From: Desulfitobacterium sp038181555
Lineage (GTDB): Bacteria; Bacillota; Desulfitobacteriia; Desulfitobacteriales; Desulfitobacteriaceae
DNA length: 64,000 nucleotides
Direction of reading: 5' to 3'
Assembly: GCF_038181555.1 (NCBI RefSeq)
Contig: NZ_JBBWUA010000007.1
Location: 69,898-133,897, forward strand
Shown: positions 9,129-18,195 of the stretch, in pieces
How the letters are laid out: every line of letters starts with the position of its first letter
Numbering within the stretch: position 1 is the stretch's first letter
Program-made: the position numbers and the translations under genes
The notes under the pieces: model-generated
Database searches by the model: none
What the model saw: only the letters and a program-made list of their open reading frames with translations
What the model was told of the DNA's origin: nothing

Positions 9129-9956
9129 TTGGAGAAACATTTCGCAGTGATCGGGGACCCCATTGCCCATTCTCTATCTCCCATCATGCATCAAGCAGGA
9201 TATAAGGCAGCGGGGTATGAGGCAGATTATCAAAAGTTTGAAGTAAAGCCTGAGGCCCTAGGAGAAGCTGTACGAGGTCTTAAAGCTCTGGGATTTACAG
9301 GCTGGAATGTGACTGTTCCCCATAAAGAAGCTATCATCCCTTATCTGGATGAATTAACTGTGGAGGCTCAGCGGGCAGGTGCCGTGAACACGGTGAAGCT
9401 GATGCATAATCGACTCTTGGGTCATAACACGGATGGGTCGGGCTTTATCCGTTCTCTTAAGGATCATCTGGAATTAGATAAAGGTAAGAAGATTGCAATC
9501 TTGGGAGCCGGTGGGGCAGCCAAAGGGATTGCTATGGCTCTGACCCCTTTTAACGTTCAACTAATGATCCTTAATCGCACCCCAGAGCGGGCAGCGGAAC
9601 TGGCACAAAGAGTCTGTGAACAAGGTGGACAGGCCACTCAAGAAGCTTGGGGATGGGGAGAGTGGATAGCCCAAGCCGATTGCCTTATCCAAACGACCAG
9701 TATTGGCTTGAAAAATGAACCCTACCCCTTTTCTCTTGAGGGCATACGCCCAGGTTGCCTAGTGGTGGATATTATCTTTAATCCTTGGGAAACTCCCTTT
9801 TTGAAGTCGGCTAAAACCATGGACTGCCAGGTTCTCAACGGAATCGATATGCTGCTTTATCAAGGGGTGAATGCATGGGAGTTTTGGTTTGAGGATCAGG
9901 CGCCAGTGGAAGCCATGAGAAGGGCTTTGTATGCAGCCTGCAAGCCAATCAGATAA
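9129..9956 (+). CDS. aroE: Shikimate dehydrogenase
   Basis: The start is a TTG at 9129 after a GGGGGGATA at 9117-9125, giving 275 residues. The protein reduces 3-dehydroshikimate to shikimate with NADPH in the cytoplasm. Visible motifs are the substrate-binding SLSP (15-18), NVTVPHK with the catalytic Lys, NTDGSGF, and the NADP-binding GAGGAAKG. The C-terminal NGIDMLLYQG with a Gln is also typical. It opens an aromatic-amino-acid run (aroE, aroC, aroK, aroB) that is interrupted only by a pseudopilin gene. Confidence 0.96.
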   Translation: MEKHFAVIGDPIAHSLSPIMHQAGYKAAGYEADYQKFEVKPEALGEAVRGLKALGFTGWNVTVPHKEAIIPYLDELTVEAQRAGAVNTVKLMHNRLLGHNTDGSGFIRSLKDHLELDKGKKIAILGAGGAAKGIAMALTPFNVQLMILNRTPERAAELAQRVCEQGGQATQEAWGWGEWIAQADCLIQTTSIGLKNEPYPFSLEGIRPGCLVVDIIFNPWETPFLKSAKTMDCQVLNGIDMLLYQGVNAWEFWFEDQAPVEAMRRALYAACKPIR

Positions 9957-9984
9957 AGCCTTGTGACTGAAGGAGAGAGTCGAG

Positions 9985-10449
9985 ATGAAGGTAATGGAGG
10001 GGAGCAAAATGCTCTCCAAAGGGTTTACCTTGCTGGAGGTCCTTCTGGTCCTGACTCTTTTGGCGGGGGCAGGATTTGTTTTATTGGTGAAACTACCGGT
10101 GCAGATGGAGAATCGCAATTTATCATTAGCTAGCACTCAGATCATCCAAGATTTACGGGAGGCAAGGACCAGCGCCTTATCAGAAAATACCTGGTATGAA
10201 ATCCGTTTTTATGAAAGTAACAACACCTATAGAATTTACCGAGAAGGATCCTTAGTGAAGAATAGTTCACTTCCTGAGAAAATTAGCTTTGCCAATCGTC
10301 CCAGTACGGTTCGTTTCTCTGCTGAGGGTACTACCAGTTTTGTGGGCAGCCCTCCTTTGACAGGTACGATTTCCCTGACCAATGGTAAAAGCACGAGAAA
10401 TGTCATTACGGCTTTGATTACAGGCAGAGTTCGGGAGGAAGTAGAATGA
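9985..10449 (+). CDS. GspH/FimT-like pseudopilin
   Basis: This 154-residue protein has a type III prepilin signal: a short basic leader, cleavage predicted between Gly and Phe in LSKG|FTLLEVLLVLTLL, and a Glu at +5. It is followed by a beta-rich head with the LASTQIIQDLREARTSALSENTWYEIRF pattern of GspH/FimT minor pseudopilins. A second in-frame ATG at 10009, with GGAGGGGAG just upstream, could be the true start; both give the same mature protein. It lies between aroE and aroC. Its processing partner is probably the peptidase at 18697-19479. Confidence 0.85.
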   Translation: MKVMEGSKMLSKGFTLLEVLLVLTLLAGAGFVLLVKLPVQMENRNLSLASTQIIQDLREARTSALSENTWYEIRFYESNNTYRIYREGSLVKNSSLPEKISFANRPSTVRFSAEGTTSFVGSPPLTGTISLTNGKSTRNVITALITGRVREEVE

Positions 10450-10461
10450 GGAGGGCAAGAA

Positions 10462-11610
10462 ATGCGTTATTTAACAGCTGGAGAATCCCACGGACCTAAG
10501 CTTGTAGCTATCCTTGAAGGGGTTCCGGCAGGTGCAAAGATAGATAAGAAATTAATCGATAAGGCTTTAGAAGAGAGACAAAAAGGCCCCGGTCGCGGGG
10601 GTCGGATGAGCATAGAAAAGGATCAGGTCGTTATTCTCTCGGGAATTCGGGGTGGTGTCACGACGGGTGCTCCTATTGCTCTGGAAATCCTTAATCGCGA
10701 TTGGACCAATTGGGAAAAAGTGATGGCTTGGGACAGTGACGCTGACTTGGAAAGCCGCAAAGTCACGACCCCTCGACCGGGACACGCGGATTTGACGGGT
10801 CATCTGAAGTACCGAACCGAAGTCCGCAACGTCTTAGAGCGAGCCAGTGCCCGGGAGACAGCCATGCGAGTGGCTGTAGGTAATGTCGCCATGCAAATCT
10901 TGGCCGCACTTGGGGTGAAGATTCGTGGGCAGGTTCTTAGGGTGGGGAAAATCCAAATTCAGGTGGAGGATTCACCTGAGCACTGGGAAAGGGTTAGTGC
11001 TTCGGAATGGAAGGTTGGGGACGCTCAAAGTGAGGAAGCCCTATATGCCCAGCTCAAAGAAGCACAGAAAAACGGTGAATCCCTCGGGGGTATCATACAA
11101 GTTCAGGTGGACCATCTACCACCTGGGTTGGGTTCTTATGTACAGTGGGACAGAAAGCTAGATGGGCGTTTAGCTCAGGCTGTGTTATCCGTGCAGGCTA
11201 TGAAGGGTGTTTCCTTCGGTATGGGCTTTGCAGCGGGAGAGCACTTTGGGTCAGAGGTACATGACCCCATCGGCTATGCTGGCGGTCGTGGTTATTTCCG
11301 TTATAGCAATAATGCGGGGGGAATTGAAGGGGGTATGACCAATGGCGAGCCCATTGTGCTTCAAGCGGTCATGAAGCCTATTCCTACCCTTTATAATCCT
11401 CTCCAGACGGTAAATATGGAGAGTAAAGAGATAATGGAAGCTAGCGTAGAGCGTAGTGATGTCTGCGCGGTTCCGGCAGCCCTGATTGTTCTTCAGCATG
11501 TGGTGGCGTGGGAGATTCTTCAGGCGGTTGTAGATAAGTTCCCTTCAGATACTTGGGAAGAGTTGCAAAAGGCATGGCGGGATTATTTTCAATATGTGAG
11601 TGAGCAATAG
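10462..11610 (+). CDS. aroC: Chorismate synthase
   Basis: This 382-residue enzyme converts 5-enolpyruvylshikimate-3-phosphate to chorismate using reduced FMN. Motifs visible are GESHGP (7-12), GRGGRMSIEKD, TTPRPGHADLTG, RASARETAMRVAVG and SNNAGGIEGGMTNGEPI. Length and motifs are normal. The start follows GAGGAGGGC at about 10449-10457. It overlaps the next gene, aroK, by 11 bases, which argues for translational coupling. Confidence 0.97.
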   Translation: MRYLTAGESHGPKLVAILEGVPAGAKIDKKLIDKALEERQKGPGRGGRMSIEKDQVVILSGIRGGVTTGAPIALEILNRDWTNWEKVMAWDSDADLESRKVTTPRPGHADLTGHLKYRTEVRNVLERASARETAMRVAVGNVAMQILAALGVKIRGQVLRVGKIQIQVEDSPEHWERVSASEWKVGDAQSEEALYAQLKEAQKNGESLGGIIQVQVDHLPPGLGSYVQWDRKLDGRLAQAVLSVQAMKGVSFGMGFAAGEHFGSEVHDPIGYAGGRGYFRYSNNAGGIEGGMTNGEPIVLQAVMKPIPTLYNPLQTVNMESKEIMEASVERSDVCAVPAALIVLQHVVAWEILQAVVDKFPSDTWEELQKAWRDYFQYVSEQ

Positions 11611-12199
11611 TATGGGCAATAATATGGGCAATAATATGAGTAACGGTATAGATTGTACTAGTCTCGATTCTCCTAAGGATAATGTTGTTCTTGTTGGATT
11701 TATGGGAACAGGTAAAAGTACAGTGGGTCGGAGGCTAGCTAAACTTTTAGGTCGGGAATTTATTGATACAGATGTGGAAATTGAAAGGCTAACTGAAATG
11801 ACTGTCTCGGAGATTTTTCGCAGACATGGCGAAACCCGTTTTCGATCTGAAGAACGGCTTTTAGTAAAGCGCCTAGCCGATCAAAAAGGCTATGTCATTG
11901 CAACAGGTGGAGGGACAGTCTTAAATCCTGAGAATTGGCAGGACTTGGCTCAGAGCGGTGTGATCATTGGTTTATATGCCCCTCTAGATGAGATATATGA
12001 GCGGATTGGCTATCGGAATGATCGTCCACTGCTTAGGGGCGACCGGCAAATCGTTGAGGAGCTGTGGGCAAAGAGGCAACCCATCTATAATCAAGCAGAT
12101 TGGACTGTTGATACAACAGATAAAGGGATCGACGAAGTTGTTCGGGAAATATTTGACCGTTATGAAGGAGGTTCGCTATATGCAGGGACAGAGGATTGA
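11600..12199 (+). CDS. aroK: Shikimate kinase
   Basis: The 199-residue protein phosphorylates shikimate at the 3-hydroxyl. It has the P-loop GFMGTGKST (33-41), the shikimate-binding DTDVEIE and FR(S)EE motifs, GGGTV, and the lid region RNDRPLL. The N-terminus is odd: a low-complexity Met-Gly-Asn-Asn repeat precedes the real domain. It is encoded by two ATGGGCAATAAT units, each of which offers an alternative in-frame ATG, so the exact start between 11600 and 11636 is uncertain. The gene overlaps aroC by 11 bases and aroB by 20. Confidence 0.95.
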   Translation: MSNSMGNNMGNNMSNGIDCTSLDSPKDNVVLVGFMGTGKSTVGRRLAKLLGREFIDTDVEIERLTEMTVSEIFRRHGETRFRSEERLLVKRLADQKGYVIATGGGTVLNPENWQDLAQSGVIIGLYAPLDEIYERIGYRNDRPLLRGDRQIVEELWAKRQPIYNQADWTVDTTDKGIDEVVREIFDRYEGGSLYAGTED

Positions 12200-13262
12200 T
12201 GTAGCATCAGAGAAGCCTTATCCCGTTTTTCTGGGAGCAAGACTAGAGGGTCTGGGTGAGTACTTGACTACCCGCGTAGGGGTTGGGGAACACCTTTTAG
12301 TGATTACTCATCCCAATATCGCTGAGCTTTATCTAGATTCGTTGCAAAAGGGACTCCAATCTTTTCGTGTGGATACCTTGATCGTACCCCAAGGTGAGGA
12401 GGAAAAATCCTTAGAACGGATTAGTGAATTAACTTCCGCGGCAATCGCTTATGGCGCTGACCGGAAGACGGTGGTCTTAGCCTTAGGCGGCGGAGTGATT
12501 GGAGATTTAGCTGGCTTTTTTGCCAGCATGTTTATGCGGGGAATGCGCTATGTGCAGATTCCCACGACACTTCTGGCCATGGTCGATAGCAGTATTGGCG
12601 GGAAGGTGGCCGTGAATCATCCGGCCGGGAAGAATCTCTTGGGAGATTTTTATCCTCCTCTGGCAGTTTGGACCGATTTCAACACCTTAGAAACCTTGGC
12701 TTGGGAGGAGATGCTCAACGGTCTTGCCGAGACAGTGAAGCACGCAGTTATCGCTGATGCTGAGCTTCTTTCTTTCATTGAAAGACATACGGAGGATATT
12801 AAGGCGCGGAAGCCAGAACTATACAAAGAGCTCGCCTCTCGCTCTTCAGCAATTAAAGTCAAGCTAGTTTCTGAGGACGAGACAGAGCAGGGTAAGAGGA
12901 TGTTCCTTAACTTCGGACATAGTTTTGGCCACGCGCTTGAAGCTGAGATGGCCTATCAAGGAATTACCCATGGACAGGGTGTGAGTATTGGTATGGTGGC
13001 AGCAGCTCATCTAGCACAAGAACGGGGATTGATGTCCAATCCCGAGGTGGAACGGTTGATAAACCTTCTTAAGGGTTTTGGGTTGCCTGTAAGCATCGAA
13101 GGGAAAGATCCCCAGATCCTGATTGATCTCATGGGAGCGGATAAGAAAAACTATCAAGGACAAAAGGTCTTGGTTTTACCGAAAGGGATTGGTCAAGCAA
13201 TTGTGGTTCGCGATGCTAAGGATGAAGAGATCATGAGGGCTTGGAAGAAAGTCATTAGGTAG
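12180..13262 (+). CDS. aroB: 3-dehydroquinate synthase
   Basis: The ATG at 12180 follows AAGGAGG inside the end of aroK and gives 360 residues, the usual family length. The enzyme cyclises DAHP to 3-dehydroquinate using NAD+ and a divalent metal. Motifs visible are the PQGEEEKSLE substrate loop, LGGGVIGDLAGFFASMFMRG, PTTLLAMVDSSIGGKVAVNHP, the metal ligand region EMLNGLAETVKH, and NFGHSFGHALE. It ends the aro run and is followed by a terminator. Confidence 0.97.
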   Translation: MQGQRIDVASEKPYPVFLGARLEGLGEYLTTRVGVGEHLLVITHPNIAELYLDSLQKGLQSFRVDTLIVPQGEEEKSLERISELTSAAIAYGADRKTVVLALGGGVIGDLAGFFASMFMRGMRYVQIPTTLLAMVDSSIGGKVAVNHPAGKNLLGDFYPPLAVWTDFNTLETLAWEEMLNGLAETVKHAVIADAELLSFIERHTEDIKARKPELYKELASRSSAIKVKLVSEDETEQGKRMFLNFGHSFGHALEAEMAYQGITHGQGVSIGMVAAAHLAQERGLMSNPEVERLINLLKGFGLPVSIEGKDPQILIDLMGADKKNYQGQKVLVLPKGIGQAIVVRDAKDEEIMRAWKKVIR

Positions 13263-13312
13263 AATCCTTTATATTGCAAAGAGTTCTGTATGACAATAAA
13301 AGCCTTATTGAC

Positions 13313-13349
13313 AGGGTGGAAGATATTTTTATATCTATCCACCCTTTTT
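13313..13349 (+). terminator. Rho-independent terminator after aroB
   Basis: GGGTGGAAGATAT pairs with ATATCTATCCACCC apart from one bulge, followed by five Ts. The rest of the gap up to 13540 is AT-rich and shows no gene. Confidence 0.85.
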
Positions 13350-13540
13350 AATTCTCTACTTGTCGTAAAATACCAAAAAAAGGATTAATTTCATGCAACA
13401 AGAAAACATTTCGCCGAATTGCAGAAAGAATGTCTAATGACTATAAAGAAGAAGGAATTCTTCATGGAATTAGTAGAATAGTATTGCTTAATCAGAATAG
13501 GACTAATTTACTATAAGATATAGGAGAATAGAGCTGTTTT

Positions 13541-13876
13541 ATGGAAAAGAGAAGCCAAGAAGGTTTTACTTTACTTGAAATGCTGTTAATCCTTTTTCTC
13601 ATCATGGCAGTCATTACAATTGCCGCACCTCGATTCAGTTCTGTCGATAGTGTTACTCGTACACGGGTCGATACAGCGAATCGGGTACGCATTGAAGGGG
13701 CAGCTGAGCTATATAAAATGGATACGGGAGTATTGCCACAACGGCTGGAAGATCTCTATTCATCTCCTCTTACGGTCAAAGGCTGGCGAGGACCCTATCT
13801 GGACGAGGAATTCGTTAGGCCAACAAAGGGTGGAGAGCCCTATGAACTGGATGGAAGAGGGAAGGTTAACCCGTGA
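13541..13876 (+). CDS. GspG-like pseudopilin, short form
   Basis: This 111-residue prepilin has leader MEKRSQEG|FTLLEMLLILFLIMAVI with Glu at +5. The head ends with YKMDTGVLPQRLEDLYSSPL and GWRGPYLDEEF, the hallmark of major pseudopilins of the GspG type. It is the first gene of the second pilus locus and overlaps the next gene by 4 bases (GTGA). The short length fits GspG-like subunits from Firmicutes. A competence-type pseudopilus or a type IV pilus are both possible destinations. Confidence 0.85.
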   Translation: MEKRSQEGFTLLEMLLILFLIMAVITIAAPRFSSVDSVTRTRVDTANRVRIEGAAELYKMDTGVLPQRLEDLYSSPLTVKGWRGPYLDEEFVRPTKGGEPYELDGRGKVNP

Positions 13877-14256
13877 AGATTTACCGTAATCAAGGCTTTG
13901 CATTATTGGATGTGGTCCTAGCTTTATTTCTTTTTACACTGGGCTTTGCAGCTTTATATGGTTTGAGCGAAAGTGCTATGAAAGAAGCTGAACAAGCACT
14001 CCGGATTACGGAAGCAGCCAATCATGCCCAAAGCATTTTGGAATCCCTTGCCAATGAGTCTTGGCGGGATAATATTGATACCGGCCATTGCCTTCCTGGA
14101 GGGGAAGTAAGAGGACGGGAGGGAATCTTTCATTGGACGATATATACTGATTGGGAACTACCCGAGGAGCTATTACGAGTGAGGGTGGAAATTGCTTGGC
14201 TGGAGCAAGGAAGTGAACGGAAGTATACCTTGGAGAGTCTTTATGCTGTTCAATGA
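13873..14256 (+). CDS. PilV/GspI-like minor prepilin
   Basis: The GTG start overlaps the previous stop. The 127-residue protein has the leader MKIYRNQG|FALLDVVLALFLFTLGFAALYG. The expected Glu at +5 is replaced by Asp. The conserved AANHAQSILESLANE helix of GspI/PilV minor prepilins follows. Such subunits prime pilus assembly at the tip. The Glu-to-Asp change is conservative but uncommon, since Glu5 usually docks each new subunit. Confidence 0.8.
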   Translation: MKIYRNQGFALLDVVLALFLFTLGFAALYGLSESAMKEAEQALRITEAANHAQSILESLANESWRDNIDTGHCLPGGEVRGREGIFHWTIYTDWELPEELLRVRVEIAWLEQGSERKYTLESLYAVQ

Positions 14257-14279
14257 CCACGTAGGAGAGGATGACCTAT

Positions 14280-14771
14280 ATGGATGGCCAGGTCCGCTAT
14301 GGTGAGTTAGGCTTTACCATGGTTGAGGTATTGTTTGCTTTACTCATTACGGGAATACTCATGGTGGTATCCTTACCCTTGTTCCTTGACCAATGGGGCA
14401 ATAGCCAAGTTTGCAAAGATAAGATGGAGGCTCATTATGCAGCTGCCACCGCTGGGAGATTAATCAGTGATGCTATACGTGAAGCGGAATCCGTTCAATG
14501 GGCGTCCAAGAACGGAAAATGGACGTTATCAGTAACCCCTAGTGGAGAGGTTTATAGTGATCATTATTATCTCGAGGATAAAAACAATGATGGTGTTAAA
14601 GATTTTTACAGAACCCATAAAGGAGCTGATAACCCAGTAGTCAGTGGAATTATGGATTGGAATTGCCAACAAGGAGAGTCGGGGCTATGGACTATAAGCT
14701 TCCAAGGGCTAATAAGAGAACAGACTGTGCTTTGGCAAGGGAAAATCAGGGCGCGAGACACCGTGAATTAG
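14280..14771 (+). CDS. PilW/GspJ-like minor prepilin
   Basis: The ATG at 14280 is favoured over 14271 because AGGAGAGG at 14263-14270 would be too close to the latter. The 163-residue protein has the prepilin signal ELG|FTMVEVLFALLITGILMVVSLPLF, then a long helix and a beta-rich domain (LISDAIREAESVQW, SVTPSGEVYSDHYYLEDKNNDG). This resembles GspJ/PilW-type minor prepilins. A calcium-like DKNNDGVKD segment is visible. The 3-prime end overlaps the following PilX-like gene by 85 bases. Confidence 0.8.
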   Translation: MDGQVRYGELGFTMVEVLFALLITGILMVVSLPLFLDQWGNSQVCKDKMEAHYAAATAGRLISDAIREAESVQWASKNGKWTLSVTPSGEVYSDHYYLEDKNNDGVKDFYRTHKGADNPVVSGIMDWNCQQGESGLWTISFQGLIREQTVLWQGKIRARDTVN

Positions 14772-15142
14772 GCTACATTACCCTGCTCATACTCGTTCTC
14801 TTTGCCACTATTTCTGCTTATGGATTGGAAATGTACGTTCAAGCTCATGGGGAAAATAAAATTGCTCGTAAGGAAGTCAGCTCACGCCAAGCGATATATG
14901 GAGCGGAGGGTGGGCTCGAGTGGGTTAAGGTCAAGCTAAAAGAGGATCCGAGCTTTAGCGAGGGAGATCTTCAAATCGGGGATGGCTATGTGCATGTTCG
15001 GGTTATAGCGGACGAAGGGAAATATACCCTGACTTCAGCAGCCCACTATGGACAGATTAAGCGCAAAATTAGGGTGACACTTTTAAAAGTGGATGAAGAA
15101 TGGAAAATTGAAAAGTACCAGGAGATACATGGTGATGAATAA
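14687..15142 (+). CDS. PilX/GspK-like minor pilus protein
   Basis: The ATG at 14687 has AAGGAGAG at 14671-14678 and gives 151 residues. The overlap with the preceding gene in another frame is long (85 bases) but the ribosome-binding site is good. An N-terminal basic stretch leads to one membrane helix (YITLLILVLFATISAYGLEMYV), then the typical PilX segment ARKEVSSRQAIYGAEGGLEWVKVKL and a small beta domain. No standard GFTLxE leader is present, as is usual for PilX_N proteins. The role inferred from its place is a minor pilin at the tip. Confidence 0.75.
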   Translation: MDYKLPRANKRTDCALARENQGARHRELGYITLLILVLFATISAYGLEMYVQAHGENKIARKEVSSRQAIYGAEGGLEWVKVKLKEDPSFSEGDLQIGDGYVHVRVIADEGKYTLTSAAHYGQIKRKIRVTLLKVDEEWKIEKYQEIHGDE

Positions 15143-16898
15143 GATAACTCTATGGGGCAATCGCCGCCAGAAAAATGATTACCAAGCGAGCTTAAAAGAG
15201 GAATTCAAGAACTCTCCATCGCTGGCTGGGGGATTTGGTCAATTTCTCATTGCCGAGAATAGTATTGACTCCAGTCAACTGGAAGAGGCTTTACGCGCAC
15301 AAAAGGAAACAGGTGCGCGACTTGGCGAGATTCTTACGAAGCAGAAGGTGCTCACTAAGGAACAAATGCTTAATAAACTCAGCAAGTACTTAGGTGTTAC
15401 TCAAATTGATCTGAATCAAGTCATTATTGACCCAAAAGTTGCCTCCTTATTAGATGAAGAAGGAGCAATGCGCAACGGAGCTATTCCCGTAGGAATACAA
15501 GATCGGATGTTACAGGTAGCCATGATCGATCCAGGAAATCATCGTTCCGTGGAAAATATTCGCATACTAACTGGATTTGATGTGGAACCCTTGCTCGCCG
15601 CTGAGGACCAAGTGGTGTCGGCCATTAGAAAGTTTCTCACCGTTGAGAGAAGTATTGCTGAACTGGCTTTGGGTCAGGAAGAATTTAGAGCCCGCGGGAT
15701 GGAACGGATTAAAGGTTTGGATTCTGAGGAAGGGCATGACGCTCCTACCATTCAACTGGTGGATTTTCTCCTTCGGGAGGCCATCATGCTGGGAGCTAGC
15801 GATATTCATTGGGAGCCTGGAGAAGCCATATTACGAGTGCGGTTTCGAATCGATGGCAAGCTGGAAACCAAACGCTCTTTCCCTTTAAGGGTGGCGCGGA
15901 ATCTTCTCGCGAGAATAAAGATTATGTCAGGAATGGATGTGTCAGAACGTAGGCTACCCCAAGATGGAAGAAGTACGTTAGCTGTCAATGGCAAAACGAT
16001 TGATCTTCGAGTCTCTAGCCTTCCTAGTATCTATGGGGAGAAAATTGTGGTGCGTATACTCGATGTGGATGCTACAAAACGCACCTTGCCATCTTTAGGC
16101 ATGAGTCAAGAAAATGAAAACAGGCTGAGGACATTGATCAAGGAACCTCACGGCATAATTCTGGTAGTCGGACCCACAGGCAGTGGGAAAACAACAACAC
16201 TCTATGCTTTGTTACAGGAGCTGATCTCTGATGCACTGAATATAGTGTCTATTGAAGATCCGGTAGAGTATCAGTTGGCTGGAGTTGTATCCGTACAGGT
16301 TCAGCCAAAGATCGGATTAACTTTTGCCCAAGGACTGCGTTCGATTTTGAGACAGGATCCCGATGTAATTATGATTGGAGAAATTCGTGATGAAGAGACT
16401 GCGCGTATTGCCATAGCAGCGGCCTTGACTGGACATCTTGTTTTATCCACCTTACATACTAACACTGCAGCTGAAGCCTTCACCCGTCTTCTCGATATGG
16501 GAATCGAACCCTATCTTGTTGCTGCTGTAGTGAGGGGAGTTTTATCCCAACGGTTAGTTCGCCGTCTTTGCAATCATTGCAAGGAGCCCTGGGATCTGGA
16601 CTCTTTAGAGAGGGGGGTTATGGATCTGCCAGAGAGCATCCATCAGGTCTATAAAGCTCAAGGATGCCCTTTATGCCGAGAGACGGGGTATTCAGGAAGA
16701 ATTGGTATCCATGAACTGCTTCTTTACCATCAGGACATAAAAGAGTTGGTCTTAGGAGGTAAGAGTTCACACTGGATAGAGGAAAGAGCTATTGCCAGAG
16801 GGATGGTGTCCTTGCGTTTAGATGGCTATCGGAAAGTTCAAGAAGGACTTACGAGCCTTGAGGAAATATGGTATTCCACCAGTCGAATAACGAGCTAG
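15135..16898 (+). CDS. pilB: Type IV pilus/type II secretion extension ATPase (PilB/GspE)
   Basis: The ATG at 15135 is one of three overlapping candidates (15129, 15132, 15135) behind AGGAGA; it gives 587 residues. An MshEN-type N-terminal domain (about 20-190) is followed by the ATPase core: Walker A GPTGSGKT (346-353), Asp box IEDPVE, Walker B QDPDVIMIGEIRDEET, and His box GHLVLSTLHTN. A zinc-binding tetracysteine follows (CNHC at 479-482, CPLC at 511-514). The tetracysteine marks extension ATPases (PilB/GspE) rather than PilT. The hexamer powers pilus polymerisation on the cytoplasmic side. Confidence 0.95.
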   Translation: MNKITLWGNRRQKNDYQASLKEEFKNSPSLAGGFGQFLIAENSIDSSQLEEALRAQKETGARLGEILTKQKVLTKEQMLNKLSKYLGVTQIDLNQVIIDPKVASLLDEEGAMRNGAIPVGIQDRMLQVAMIDPGNHRSVENIRILTGFDVEPLLAAEDQVVSAIRKFLTVERSIAELALGQEEFRARGMERIKGLDSEEGHDAPTIQLVDFLLREAIMLGASDIHWEPGEAILRVRFRIDGKLETKRSFPLRVARNLLARIKIMSGMDVSERRLPQDGRSTLAVNGKTIDLRVSSLPSIYGEKIVVRILDVDATKRTLPSLGMSQENENRLRTLIKEPHGIILVVGPTGSGKTTTLYALLQELISDALNIVSIEDPVEYQLAGVVSVQVQPKIGLTFAQGLRSILRQDPDVIMIGEIRDEETARIAIAAALTGHLVLSTLHTNTAAEAFTRLLDMGIEPYLVAAVVRGVLSQRLVRRLCNHCKEPWDLDSLERGVMDLPESIHQVYKAQGCPLCRETGYSGRIGIHELLLYHQDIKELVLGGKSSHWIEERAIARGMVSLRLDGYRKVQEGLTSLEEIWYSTSRITS

Positions 16899-16933
16899 GA
16901 GATTAAATAATGAGGACATAAAGAGGGATTGGG

Positions 16934-18160
16934 ATGAGCAAGTGCAGTTTTTCCTGGAAAGCCATGGATCAAGAAGGAAATACCTTCAAAGGAATATGGG
17001 ACGTACAGCATGATACAGAGGTTAGAAAACGTTTATATGCCAAAGGATACTATCCTTTAGCTATTGTGCCTCGGGGGCGTAAGCTATCATTATTGATGGA
17101 TTATATTAATTATCTAAATATGAAAAATGACCTGCTTAGAATCTGGGCAAGTATCACCCACCGTTTAGCACTCCTTCTCAAAGCGGGAATTCCTCTACTT
17201 CTTGCTATTGAAATCTTGGCAAAGCAACATAAGGTGTCTAGATTCAAGCGTTACGGATGGGAACGGGTGATAGAAGAGCTGGAAACGGGGGCGGAGTTTT
17301 CTAATGCTTTGGAGGCGACGGTTCTTCCCCCTACACCCTATATAAAGGCGATGCTTCAAGCGGGGGAGCGCGCAGGTAAAATGCCGGAGATTCTTGCCAC
17401 ATTATCCGGAGAATTAATGGAAGAGCATACCTATCGGAGCAAGTTAAGGGGAATTCTAGCGTATCCTCTCTTGCTTTTAATACTGACTTTGGGAATTATC
17501 TATACACTAAGTCTCATGGTATTACCGGTCTATGAGAGAATCTTCCTGAGCATGGGTGCTGAACTCCCAATACTTACCCAGATCATTTTTCGAGTTTCCC
17601 ATGGCTCGCCTGCATTGATCTTTTTTATTGTACTGGGGGTATTTTCATCTTTACTAGCGCTACGTATTCGTAATCCGGATTATTGGCAAGAGAAACTCAG
17701 GGACAAATTATGCCATATACCTCTTTTTGGCAAAGTATATCAATTAAATGATCATCTGCAATTTTCCCAGGTGTTAGGGACGCTGTTGGGGGCTGGAATC
17801 CCCCTCTTGGAAGCATTAAGTCTTACCCGAGATACAGTACAGACCTTTACAATGAAGAACCTTGTCCTCGAGCTTGAGGAAGCGGCCCGAACGGGTCGAA
17901 GATTGGCCCCCGTCCTTCTGCACACAACAAGTTTTCCCAAGGATGCTGCGCAGATGATAGAGGTAGGAGAAGAGTCTGGGCAACTAAGTCCTATGCTACA
18001 CCATTTAAGCAAGGTGTTCAGGATGGAACTTGAAGATCAAATGAATAGGGTTCCAAACATTGTTGGGCCGCTGCTAGTGATGGTTTTAGCGGGAATAATA
18101 GGCCTTGTAGCTGTTGGGGTACTGTTACCCGTTTTTGATATTGGGACACACATTCAGTAA
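16934..18160 (+). CDS. pilC: Pilus platform protein (PilC/GspF)
   Basis: This 408-residue inner-membrane protein has two repeats of the GspF domain. The first includes RLALLLKAGIPLLLAIEIL and AMLQAGERAGKMPEIL; the second includes FSQVLGTLLGAGIPLLEALSLT and MIEVGEESGQLSPML. Three membrane spans are visible (about 170-200, 220-245 and 375-400). PilC is the platform that the PilB ATPase turns to add pilins. It follows pilB, and no pilT retraction ATPase gene is present in the window. Confidence 0.95.
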   Translation: MSKCSFSWKAMDQEGNTFKGIWDVQHDTEVRKRLYAKGYYPLAIVPRGRKLSLLMDYINYLNMKNDLLRIWASITHRLALLLKAGIPLLLAIEILAKQHKVSRFKRYGWERVIEELETGAEFSNALEATVLPPTPYIKAMLQAGERAGKMPEILATLSGELMEEHTYRSKLRGILAYPLLLLILTLGIIYTLSLMVLPVYERIFLSMGAELPILTQIIFRVSHGSPALIFFIVLGVFSSLLALRIRNPDYWQEKLRDKLCHIPLFGKVYQLNDHLQFSQVLGTLLGAGIPLLEALSLTRDTVQTFTMKNLVLELEEAARTGRRLAPVLLHTTSFPKDAAQMIEVGEESGQLSPMLHHLSKVFRMELEDQMNRVPNIVGPLLVMVLAGIIGLVAVGVLLPVFDIGTHIQ

Positions 18161-18195
18161 GCGTTATACTATTGCTTTTGAGGAGTGAATGGAAG

